In this document: one piece after another, positions 16,750 to 23,326 of the stretch
Position numbering within the stretch: the first letter of the stretch is position 1
Layout: each line of letters starts with the position of its first letter
Assembly: GCA_024403135.1 (NCBI GenBank)
Contig: JAKSSK010000010.1
Coordinates: 1-40,437 of the forward strand
Direction: 5' to 3'
Source of the DNA: Clostridia bacterium
GTDB taxonomy: Bacteria; Bacillota; Clostridia; Peptostreptococcales; Anaerovoracaceae
Length of the DNA stretch: 40,437 nucleotides
Made by a program: the position numbers and the translations under genes
The notes under the pieces: generated by a model
Database searches by the model: none
What the model was told of the DNA's origin: nothing
What the model saw: the letters and a program-made list of their open reading frames with translations, nothing else

Positions 16750-16757
16750 ACTATATT

Positions 16758-17519
16758 ATGAAGAATCTAAGAGAAAGGCTATACATTGCAACCTTTTCAA
16801 AGGATGCACTGAAGGTCATTAAAGAGGAAAAACTGAATATTGAGGTAAACGATACCTGCATCAGCGAAGACCTAGATGATACTGCTAGCCTTGAAAAAAG
16901 AATCAAGGACGAGGTTAAGTCATGTGAGGCCAAAAAGGTATTCATTCATGGACCTTTTACTGAGATTCATCCTGCAGCCATAGACCACAGGATAGTAGAG
17001 GCAGGACTTGTTAGACTAAATGAAGCCTATCAGGTAACCAAGGACATATCCAAGGACATGGTAGTTCATTCAGGCTACGTTCCTTTCATATATATACCTG
17101 TATGGCAGGTGGAAAAATCCATTGAATTTTGGAAGAGATTTATGGAAGATAAACCAAAAGACTTCCATATATATATAGAGAACGTGCTGGAGGATAGTCC
17201 ACACATGCTTAAGGAAATAGTTAGAGGCGTAGACGACGAAAGGGTAAAGATTTGCCTGGACGTAGGCCATGCCAATGCAATGATGAAAGATGACGACGTC
17301 TATCGGTGGGTGGAGTTTTTGGGCAAAGACATCGGACACTTTCACATTCACAACAACTTTAAAGATGGAGATAGTCACCTGAGTTTAGGTGAAGGATCCG
17401 TAGATTTTGAAAAGCTCTTCGATGTCATAGACAAAAGCTGTGATGACGTTACCTTTACCATTGAAGATAGGGACTGCATAAAGTCCGTCAAGTGGCTAAA
17501 GGAGAGAGGATACATATAA
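16758..17519 (+). CDS. TIM-barrel protein (sugar phosphate isomerase/epimerase, AP endonuclease 2 family)
   Basis: A 253-residue soluble protein with the fold and metal-site pattern of xylose-isomerase-like TIM barrels: HGPFTEIHP at about 65-73, YIENVLEDSP at about 143-152, CLDVGHANAM at about 169-178, HFHIHNN at about 192-198 and TIEDRD near the end. These Glu, Asp and His residues usually hold a divalent metal. The precise reaction is unknown. The ATG at 16758 has no Shine-Dalgarno sequence; the frame is open for 45 more codons upstream, but that part overlaps the HD gene and is not family-like. The stop overlaps the cobT start by one base (TAATG), so it is the first gene of the cobalamin operon and might act on a base, ribose or phosphate intermediate there. 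Confidence 0.78.
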   Translation: MKNLRERLYIATFSKDALKVIKEEKLNIEVNDTCISEDLDDTASLEKRIKDEVKSCEAKKVFIHGPFTEIHPAAIDHRIVEAGLVRLNEAYQVTKDISKDMVVHSGYVPFIYIPVWQVEKSIEFWKRFMEDKPKDFHIYIENVLEDSPHMLKEIVRGVDDERVKICLDVGHANAMMKDDDVYRWVEFLGKDIGHFHIHNNFKDGDSHLSLGEGSVDFEKLFDVIDKSCDDVTFTIEDRDCIKSVKWLKERGYI

Positions 17520-18640
17520 TGGAAAATACACTACTTAATATACTTGGCTGCATCAGCGGCCTAGATGAAAACGCTGTAAAAGAGGCAAAGGCTAGGCAGG
17601 AAGTACTAGCTAAGCCTACTGGAGCTTTAGGAACTTTAGAGGACCTATCGGTCCAGCTAGCGGGAATTACTGGAAATGTTAAAAACGATATGACTAAGCA
17701 AGCCGTAGTAATAATGTCCAGCGATAATGGCGTAGTTGAAGAGGGAGTTGCATCAGCACCTCAGTCTGTAACATATTCTCAGACAATCAACTTCACTAGA
17801 GGACTTACTGGAGTAAGCTCCATGGCAAAGTACTACGGAATAGACCTTCTAGTTGTTAACCTAGGAGTAAAGATGGACATTCCAGATAAGCTTATGACAG
17901 CTGAAGCAGTAGAGGATGGTAAACTTACTAAGAAGATCTTAAATAGAAGGCTTTCAGCAGGAACTAAGAACCTGGCAAAGGAGCCAGCTATGTCTAGGGA
18001 AGACTGCGTAAAGTGCATCATGACAGGCATAGAATCTGTAAGAGCAATCAAGGAAACAGGCCATCAGATTTTAGGCGTAGGAGAGATGGGAATTGGAAAT
18101 ACCACAACCAGCGCCTGCGTACTATCCGCTTTAACTTCCGCTAAGGGACAGGAAGTAGTAGGTAGAGGCGGCGGCCTAAACGATGAAGGCCTTGCAAAGA
18201 AGGTAAGAATAGTTGATGAAGCGGTAGCAAAGACTAAGGGAATGGATGTGATAGACATCCTTGCAAATGTAGGCGGCTACGACATTGCAGCTATGGTAGG
18301 CGCATTCGTAGGAGCAGCCTACTATAAACTGCCTGTAGTAATCGACGGATACATTTCAGCAGTTGCAGCCCTTGCTGCATTTAAGCTTTGCCCTAAGTCA
18401 AAGGAATACATGATAGGTAGCCACATTTCAAAGGAACCAGGCTATCTCATTGCAATAGATAACCTAGGAGTAAAGCCTTTATTCAACCTAGGCATGAGAC
18501 TAGGTGAAGGCTCAGGCTGTCCAATCTCCTTTAAGATTGTGGAGACAGCTACAGCTGCAATGAACCTGATGGCAACCTACGATGAAGGGGCTATCGATGC
18601 AGACTATCTAGACGAAAGAAAGGAAAGGACATTCTTCTAA
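17519..18640 (+). CDS. cobT: nicotinate-nucleotide-dimethylbenzimidazole phosphoribosyltransferase
   Basis: A 373-residue enzyme that makes alpha-ribazole 5'-phosphate from a lower-ligand base and nicotinate mononucleotide, in the nucleotide-loop assembly of cobalamin. Family motifs: KPTGALGTLEDL at 32-43, SSDNGVVEEGVA at 67-78, GVGEMGIGNTTTSA at 186-199, and GEGSGCPISF at 329-338 with Glu330 matching the catalytic Glu of Salmonella CobT. The start is at 17519, where AGAGG precedes and the ATG overlaps the upstream stop (TAATG); its own stop overlaps the cobU ATG in the same way. The operon has only late (salvage) steps, so the cell probably imports cobinamide or makes corrinoid elsewhere. 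Confidence 0.95.
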   Translation: MENTLLNILGCISGLDENAVKEAKARQEVLAKPTGALGTLEDLSVQLAGITGNVKNDMTKQAVVIMSSDNGVVEEGVASAPQSVTYSQTINFTRGLTGVSSMAKYYGIDLLVVNLGVKMDIPDKLMTAEAVEDGKLTKKILNRRLSAGTKNLAKEPAMSREDCVKCIMTGIESVRAIKETGHQILGVGEMGIGNTTTSACVLSALTSAKGQEVVGRGGGLNDEGLAKKVRIVDEAVAKTKGMDVIDILANVGGYDIAAMVGAFVGAAYYKLPVVIDGYISAVAALAAFKLCPKSKEYMIGSHISKEPGYLIAIDNLGVKPLFNLGMRLGEGSGCPISFKIVETATAAMNLMATYDEGAIDADYLDERKERTFF

Positions 18641-19161
18641 TGAATGTATATATTTCTGGCGGATGTAAAAATGGAAAATCCCACTATGCTCAGGAAGTGG
18701 CACGGGATATGGCAAAGGAATTAAATCTACCTTTGTACTACGTAGCCACCATGATTCCTCACGATGAAGAGGATGAAAGGAGAATAGCACGGCACATAAC
18801 TGAAAGGGATGGCTGGGGATTTACCACCATAGAGCAGGGCGTAGATATTCAAAAGGCCTTTAGAGGTGAAGGTGTATACCTTCTTGACTCAGTAACGGCC
18901 CTAATACAAAACGAGATGTTCCCTGGAAAGGCCTTTAACCTAGAGGCTCATCTTAAGGTGGCTGAAGACCTGAAGGAATTTGCTAATTTAGCAAAGAACG
19001 TGGTCTTCGTTTCAGACTACATCTTTTCTGATGCTAGGCACTTTGACGATATTACTCTTAAATATATGGAAGGACTTGCTTACCTGGATAAGACCATGGC
19101 AAAGGTTTGCGATAGGGTGGCTGAGGTAAGCTTTGGAAACGTAATAGAATGGAAAAAGTAA
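18640..19161 (+). CDS. cobU: adenosylcobinamide kinase/guanylyltransferase, diverged C-terminus
   Basis: A 173-residue CobU homologue, which phosphorylates adenosylcobinamide and then transfers GMP to give adenosylcobinamide-GDP. The P-loop is GGCKNGKS at 7-14; YYVATMIP and RRIARH at 48-52 place His52 at the guanylylated His of Salmonella CobU, followed by WGFTTIEQ. Alignment by eye extends to the C-terminus, but the usual NEVGMGIVP...RxFRD..G..N block is replaced by VSDYIFSDARHFDD (124 onward). That block reappears in the small CobU-like protein two genes downstream. It is coupled to cobT (TAATG) and overlaps cobS by 13 nt. Whether it keeps both activities is uncertain. Confidence 0.88.
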   Translation: MNVYISGGCKNGKSHYAQEVARDMAKELNLPLYYVATMIPHDEEDERRIARHITERDGWGFTTIEQGVDIQKAFRGEGVYLLDSVTALIQNEMFPGKAFNLEAHLKVAEDLKEFANLAKNVVFVSDYIFSDARHFDDITLKYMEGLAYLDKTMAKVCDRVAEVSFGNVIEWKK

Positions 19162-19934
19162 AGAAACTTGTAACAGCCTTTTTCATGGCCTGGGGTAACT
19201 TTCTAAAGATACCTTGTCCTGTGAAGAGGTGGGATGTAAAACTAAATAAGTGGATGCTAGGCTTCTTGCCATCGGTAGGACTTGTAATAGGGGTAATACT
19301 TGCTCTAGCTGTATTTGTCCTTCACTGGGTACCATCGGTTCCTCTTAAGGCGCTGATTCTCTTCATGATTCCAATGCTATGTGCAGGTTTCATACACCTG
19401 GATGGATTTATGGATGTAAACGATGCCATCCTTTCAAGAAGAGATTTAGAGGAAAGACAGAGGATATTAAAGGACTCATCCATAGGGGCTTTTGCTGTAA
19501 TAACTACGGTAATCCTTATGATCGCATACTTTGCATCACTTGAAGCTCTGCTTCAATTTGAGGATGCCCTTCCTCTTGGACCGTTCTTAGTAATACCAGT
19601 AGTTTCAAGGGCAATGTCTGGCCTTGATGTACTTACAAAGAAGAAGATAGATGTAAGCCAGTACGCTAGGACGAAGGCTCCAACTAGATTGGAGATAATA
19701 GTGGTCTTTGTGCAGCTGGTGGTTTACCTAATCCTAGGCATAGTACTATCTCAGAGCCTATGGTGGATAGTTATAGCTGTTGCCATAGTCGAAGAGGTTT
19801 CCGTCTTTTTATTTGGCACCTACGCAAGAAAGAGCCTAGGCGGAATGAACGGAGACATTGCAGGCTACGAAATAGTCACATCTGAGGTTATGGGACTTTT
19901 AGCCTTTGTAATTTGCATGATCATAGGAGCATAG
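19149..19934 (+). CDS. cobS: adenosylcobinamide-GDP ribazoletransferase (cobalamin synthase)
   Basis: A 261-residue integral membrane enzyme that joins adenosylcobinamide-GDP to alpha-ribazole (or its phosphate), the last main step of cobalamin assembly. Signature segments are FLKIPCPV at 18-25, FLPSVGLVIG at 39-48, and IHLDGFMDVNDA at 82-93 followed by RILKDSSIGAFAV at about 105-117, where the Asp-rich motif binds metal. Several hydrophobic helices follow. Its start lies 13 nt inside cobU and its stop is 1 nt before the next gene, so the operon is tightly coupled. Length is usual for the family. Confidence 0.94.
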   Translation: MEKVKKLVTAFFMAWGNFLKIPCPVKRWDVKLNKWMLGFLPSVGLVIGVILALAVFVLHWVPSVPLKALILFMIPMLCAGFIHLDGFMDVNDAILSRRDLEERQRILKDSSIGAFAVITTVILMIAYFASLEALLQFEDALPLGPFLVIPVVSRAMSGLDVLTKKKIDVSQYARTKAPTRLEIIVVFVQLVVYLILGIVLSQSLWWIVIAVAIVEEVSVFLFGTYARKSLGGMNGDIAGYEIVTSEVMGLLAFVICMIIGA

Positions 19935-19935
19935 T

Positions 19936-20295
19936 ATGGTTTTAATATTTGGCGGAAAATATCAAGGAAAAGTTGAATACGCTCTAAAGGAATTTGGCCT
20001 TAAGGAAGAGGACGTCTGCTACGTAAAGGAAGATATAGACTACTCCAAGAAGGTTATTGCAGGCCTTGAAAACTTCGTGTGGCAGTGCGTTCTAAAAAAC
20101 ATAGAGGCCAAGGACTGTCTTGGAGATTTAGAGGATAAAATCGTAATCATTGAGGACGTAACAGCAGGGCTAGTTCCAATGGATAAGGATGAGAGGGAGT
20201 ACAGAGAAATGGTGGGAAGAACCATGTACTACCTGGGCAAAAAGGCTGACAGAGTTATCCGTGTATTCTGCGGACTTGGAGGGGATTTAAAATGA
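19936..20295 (+). CDS. mini CobU-like protein
   Basis: A 119-residue protein that looks like a shortened CobU. It has a P-loop-like GGKYQGK at 6-12 and, at 70-115, IIEDVTAGLVPMDKDEREYR followed by EMVGRTMYYLGKKADRV, which aligns with the CobU C-terminal block (VTNEVGMGIVP...RHFRDIAGRVNQRLAAAADEV). It lacks the middle region with the guanylylated His. It lies between cobS and the phosphatase, with AGGAG a few bases before the ATG, and its stop overlaps the next start as ATGA. The neighbouring CobU has the opposite loss, so the two may share one function or form a mixed oligomer. Function is inferred from similarity only. Confidence 0.7.
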   Translation: MVLIFGGKYQGKVEYALKEFGLKEEDVCYVKEDIDYSKKVIAGLENFVWQCVLKNIEAKDCLGDLEDKIVIIEDVTAGLVPMDKDEREYREMVGRTMYYLGKKADRVIRVFCGLGGDLK

Positions 20296-20915
20296 TGAAA
20301 TCCTGTATCCATTTCATTAGACACGGCCAGACTGAAGGCACCATAAATGACTGGTACTACGGACAGGCCGATCTTCCTTTAACTGAGGAAGGAATAGAGG
20401 AGACAAAGCGTCTTAAGGCAGAAGGGATCTACCCTTTAGGAGAAGATGCCCAGTTCTTCACATCGGGCCTACATAGAGCTAAGCAGACCCTTCACCTGAT
20501 CTACGGCGATGTGCCATATACGGAGATTGAGGACCTGCAGGAGATGAACTTCGGGATCTATGAATGCAAGTCATTTAAAGAGGTTGAAGAGGATGAAACA
20601 TTCCTAAAGTGGTGCTACGATGAAACCGGAGACTTTGCCCTTCCTGGTGGAGAAAGCAGAAACGGTTTTGCAGCTAGAATAGCAAGAGGGCTGATGCTCC
20701 TTAGAAAGCATCACGGCCTAAAGGAACTATCCCACAGGCACAGCAAGATGGATGCAAACTCCATAATGGTATTCCACGGAGGAGCCATTGCAGCCTGCAT
20801 GACCATCATGTTCCCTGAAGAAGATAAGAACATTTGGCAGTGGTCTCCTAAGCCTGGACACGGCTACAGCGTGTACTTTGAGGCAGGAGAACCTGTAAGA
20901 TATGAGGCATTTTAA
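20292..20915 (+). CDS. histidine phosphatase family protein, probable alpha-ribazole phosphatase
   Basis: A 207-residue histidine phosphatase. The catalytic signature RHGQTE starts at Arg10 (His11), with a second conserved His in VFHGGAIAA near the C-terminal third and the family segment FFTSGLHRAKQT (usually SxLxRAxxT). As the last gene of the cobalamin operon, it most likely acts as CobC, dephosphorylating alpha-ribazole phosphate or cobalamin 5'-phosphate. This rests on context; the fold also includes phosphoglycerate mutases with other substrates. GGAGGGG lies 7 nt before the first of two adjacent ATG codons, and that ATG overlaps the upstream stop. Confidence 0.82.
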   Translation: MMKSCIHFIRHGQTEGTINDWYYGQADLPLTEEGIEETKRLKAEGIYPLGEDAQFFTSGLHRAKQTLHLIYGDVPYTEIEDLQEMNFGIYECKSFKEVEEDETFLKWCYDETGDFALPGGESRNGFAARIARGLMLLRKHHGLKELSHRHSKMDANSIMVFHGGAIAACMTIMFPEEDKNIWQWSPKPGHGYSVYFEAGEPVRYEAF

Positions 20916-20940
20916 AAGGCAGCGCAGGCTGCCTTTTTTA
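20914..20940. terminator. bidirectional terminator between the cobalamin operon and birA
   Basis: AAAAGGCAGC (20914-20923), loop GCAG, GCTGCCTTTT (20928-20937), a perfect 10-bp stem with T residues on the plus side and A residues giving a U-tract on the minus side. Confidence 0.88.
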
Positions 20941-21903
20941 ACGTATGAATACTTCTCCGCTTGTGATGGTGTGTAGCTGGCCGGTTAGGTCGTCCTGGTA
21001 TTCTACTATCAGGCCGCCTCTTTCGTCTATGTCGTAGGCCCTAGCCTTTACACCAACCTCGTTTGGATTGTTGTAGTCGCGGTATATGGTTATTAGTTTT
21101 CCTAGGGTGTTACACCTAGTCTTGTATTCAAGGATTACCTTTGCAGGATCCATGTTTTCTGTAAGCTTGTTCAGGTGGTTTACTATGGAAACTATCAGGT
21201 CGTTTCTGGTGTACGCAACATCCGCATCTATTGAACCTGGAGTGTTCCTTTCAAAATCAGGGAAGTCCTTGGTAAAGCAGTTAATTCCAATGCCGATTAC
21301 AATGCTTTGTATGCCGCCAGCTTCTAGGTCTAAGGCGGCCTCTGTCAATATTCCTGCAATCTTTTTACCCCTTAGATAAAGGTCGTTTACCCACTTTATC
21401 TTAGGAGATTTCTTAACAACTTCTTCCATGCCCTGGGCCACAGCAACTGCTGCTGCCATAGTTACCAGCATAGCTTTATCTAGGCCAAAGGATGGTTTAA
21501 AAGCGTAGGACATATATATGCCTGTGTCCTTAGGCGAGTAGAAGTCCCTTCCCAGTCTTCCTCTTCCCTTTGTCTGCTCATTTGCTACAACTAAAAGAGG
21601 CTTTTCTTCAAAGGCTTTTTTGCACACTTCATTGGTGGATGTAACAGTATCTTCTGTCATAACCTTGCATGGAAAGGATATGCCCTCTTGCAGGACATCC
21701 TTTAAAAGAAGATCCACTGAATCTGTCAGCATGTATCCCATCCTTGATCTAGACAGGATAGGGTAGCCTTGATCCTTTAAGCTCTCCACAGCCTTCCAAA
21801 TTGCATTCCTTGAAACCTGTAATTTGTCTCCAATTTCTTGACCAGATACGAAGTGGCCAACATTGGCGGAAAGCATCTGTAAAATCTCTGTTTTTGTAGA
21901 CAT
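20938..21903 (-). CDS. birA: biotin-protein ligase and biotin repressor BirA
   Basis: A 321-residue bifunctional protein. The N-terminal winged helix-turn-helix (about 1-62, with VSRNAIWKAVESL as recognition region) binds DNA; the central domain makes biotinyl-AMP and biotinylates carboxylase carrier proteins. Active-site motifs are TSTN at 88-91, GRGRLGR at 113-119 and KWVNDLYLRGKKIAGILTEA starting at Lys170. The C-terminal SH3-like domain is present. The HTH indicates a group II ligase that can repress biotin genes. AAGGAGG lies 8 nt upstream. Its promoter contains TTGACA and overlaps a candidate BirA operator, suggesting autoregulation. No biotin synthesis or transport gene lies in the window. 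Confidence 0.95.
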   Translation of the reverse strand: MSTKTEILQMLSANVGHFVSGQEIGDKLQVSRNAIWKAVESLKDQGYPILSRSRMGYMLTDSVDLLLKDVLQEGISFPCKVMTEDTVTSTNEVCKKAFEEKPLLVVANEQTKGRGRLGRDFYSPKDTGIYMSYAFKPSFGLDKAMLVTMAAAVAVAQGMEEVVKKSPKIKWVNDLYLRGKKIAGILTEAALDLEAGGIQSIVIGIGINCFTKDFPDFERNTPGSIDADVAYTRNDLIVSIVNHLNKLTENMDPAKVILEYKTRCNTLGKLITIYRDYNNPNEVGVKARAYDIDERGGLIVEYQDDLTGQLHTITSGEVFIR

Positions 21904-21928
21904 ATGATTAGCCTCCTTTCTTACTGTT

Positions 21929-21956
21929 AGTATAGATAAGATGGGGCGTTTGTCAA
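21929..21956 (-). promoter_or_regulatory. birA promoter
   Basis: Minus strand: consensus TTGACA (21951-21956), 16-nt spacer, TATACT (21929-21934). The -35 overlaps the left half of the inverted repeat at 21951-21979. Confidence 0.65.
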
Positions 21957-21979
21957 CTGAAATTTTCTTTTGGTTGACG
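21951..21979. promoter_or_regulatory. candidate BirA operator
   Basis: GTCAAC (21952-21957) and GTTGAC (21973-21978), an inverted repeat with a 15-nt spacer. Firmicute BirA sites have the form TTGTTAAC-N15-GTTAACAA, so arrangement and spacing match; the left arm is a fuller match (TTTGTCAAC) than the right (GTTGACGG). It lies between birA and the divergent CNNM-type gene. Confidence 0.45.
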
Positions 21980-22015
21980 GCCTAAATTTCCCTTTATTTT
22001 CTCTAGTAAATAGGG

Positions 22016-22021
22016 TATAAT
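22016..22021 (+). promoter_or_regulatory. -10 element for the CNNM/CorC gene
   Basis: TATAAT at 22016-22021, with only a weak TTTATT at 21993-21998 as -35 (17-nt spacer). AAGGGAG precedes the ATG at 22059. Confidence 0.45.
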
Positions 22022-22058
22022 AATGTGATAGTACGAATAGAAATCAAGGGAGACAAAA

Positions 22059-23315
22059 ATGACCTCGTCAATTATTGTGATTGTATTGCTTTTAATGCTG
22101 TCAGCATACTTTTCAGCATCGGAAACTGCATTCACTTCAGTTAATAAAATTAGAATTAAAAATTTAGCAAATGATGGGGACCACAAGGCTAAAAGAGCTA
22201 ATGGCTTAATCGAAAGATTTGACGAACTTCTTTCAACGACTTTGATAGGTAACAACCTGGTCAACATAGCCATGACGGCCGTAGCTACAGTCCTATTCAT
22301 AAACATATATGGAGAAGAAGCTGGAGCTACCATAGCAACGGTAGCCATGACAATCATCGTATTGATCTTTGGAGAGATTACACCAAAGAGCATAGCCAAG
22401 GAGAGAGCTGAAAAGTTCACCATGAATACAGCACCTGTTATCCGCGTGCTTATGATAATCCTTTATCCGATCAACTGGCTTTTCGCACAGTGGAAAAAGC
22501 TTATCGTCAAGGTATTCAAACTTGGTAAGGGCGCAAGCTTCACAGAAGATGAGCTTCTAACCATCGTGGAAGTTGCAGAGACAGAAGGCTCCATAGATGA
22601 AGAACAGTCAGAGCTTATTCAAAATGCCATCGAGTTCAACGATCTTGAGGCATGGGACATCCTTACTCCTAGAGTGGAGATAGAGTCCATCGAAATAGAC
22701 GAAACCAAGGAAGAGATAGCAAAGCTATTCCTTGAAACTGGATATACAAGAATCCCGGTATACGAAGACGATATGGACAACATCGTTGGAGTACTAAACC
22801 AAAAGGACTTCCACAACTATATCCAAAATACAGACTGCGGAATATCCCAGTACGTGAAGCCTGTAGTATTCGCACCTGGAACTATGAAGGCCAACGTGCT
22901 TCTTAAGAAGATGCAATCAAAGAAGACACACATGGCAATAGTTGTAGACGAATACGGTGGAACGGCAGGCCTTGTTACCATGGAAGACATCATCGAGGAA
23001 CTGGTAGGCGAAATCTACGACGAATACGATGAGGTTGAGATGAAGGGCATCACAAAGCTTCAGGATGGAAGCTACAAGGTAATGTCAAATACAAACTTGG
23101 AAAAGTTCTTCGACTACTTCGACGTAGAAGAAGAGATGGATGCAACAACAGTAAATGGCTGGGTTGTACTTCAGCTAGACAAACTGCCTAAGGTGGGAGA
23201 TTCATTTGAACAAGAAATAGACGGAAAGCTATTCCAGTGCCACGTAACAAAGGCAGACAATAGAAAATCCTTAGAAATTAAACTACAGGTAAAGACTGTA
23301 GAAGAAGATAAATAG
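22059..23315 (+). CDS. CNNM/CorC-type transporter-associated membrane protein (DUF21-CBS-CorC)
   Basis: A 418-residue inner-membrane protein of the HlyC/CorC/CNNM family, linked in other bacteria to magnesium or cobalt efflux and ion homeostasis. Domains in order: an N-terminal DUF21 membrane domain (about 1-150) with SASETAFTSVN near 20-29 and the hallmark IFGEITPKSIAKE around 103-115; a pair of CBS domains (about 200-335, with TRIPVYEDD and DEYGGTAGLVTMEDI); and the C-terminal CorC/HlyC domain (about 345-415). AAGGGAG lies upstream of the ATG. It is followed by secA after 11 nt and may be cotranscribed. Older haemolysin labels for this family are not supported here. Confidence 0.88.
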   Translation: MTSSIIVIVLLLMLSAYFSASETAFTSVNKIRIKNLANDGDHKAKRANGLIERFDELLSTTLIGNNLVNIAMTAVATVLFINIYGEEAGATIATVAMTIIVLIFGEITPKSIAKERAEKFTMNTAPVIRVLMIILYPINWLFAQWKKLIVKVFKLGKGASFTEDELLTIVEVAETEGSIDEEQSELIQNAIEFNDLEAWDILTPRVEIESIEIDETKEEIAKLFLETGYTRIPVYEDDMDNIVGVLNQKDFHNYIQNTDCGISQYVKPVVFAPGTMKANVLLKKMQSKKTHMAIVVDEYGGTAGLVTMEDIIEELVGEIYDEYDEVEMKGITKLQDGSYKVMSNTNLEKFFDYFDVEEEMDATTVNGWVVLQLDKLPKVGDSFEQEIDGKLFQCHVTKADNRKSLEIKLQVKTVEEDK

Positions 23316-23326
23316 GAGGGGAATAA

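Noticed and set aside
16623..16757. An upstream extension of the TIM-barrel gene by 45 codons
   Set aside because: It overlaps the start of the divergent HD gene, its sequence is unlike the family, and the promoter motif lies inside it.
16685..16757. A cobalamin riboswitch before the cobalamin operon
   Set aside because: The gap is only 73 bp and contains two overlapping promoters; no B12-box-like sequence is visible.
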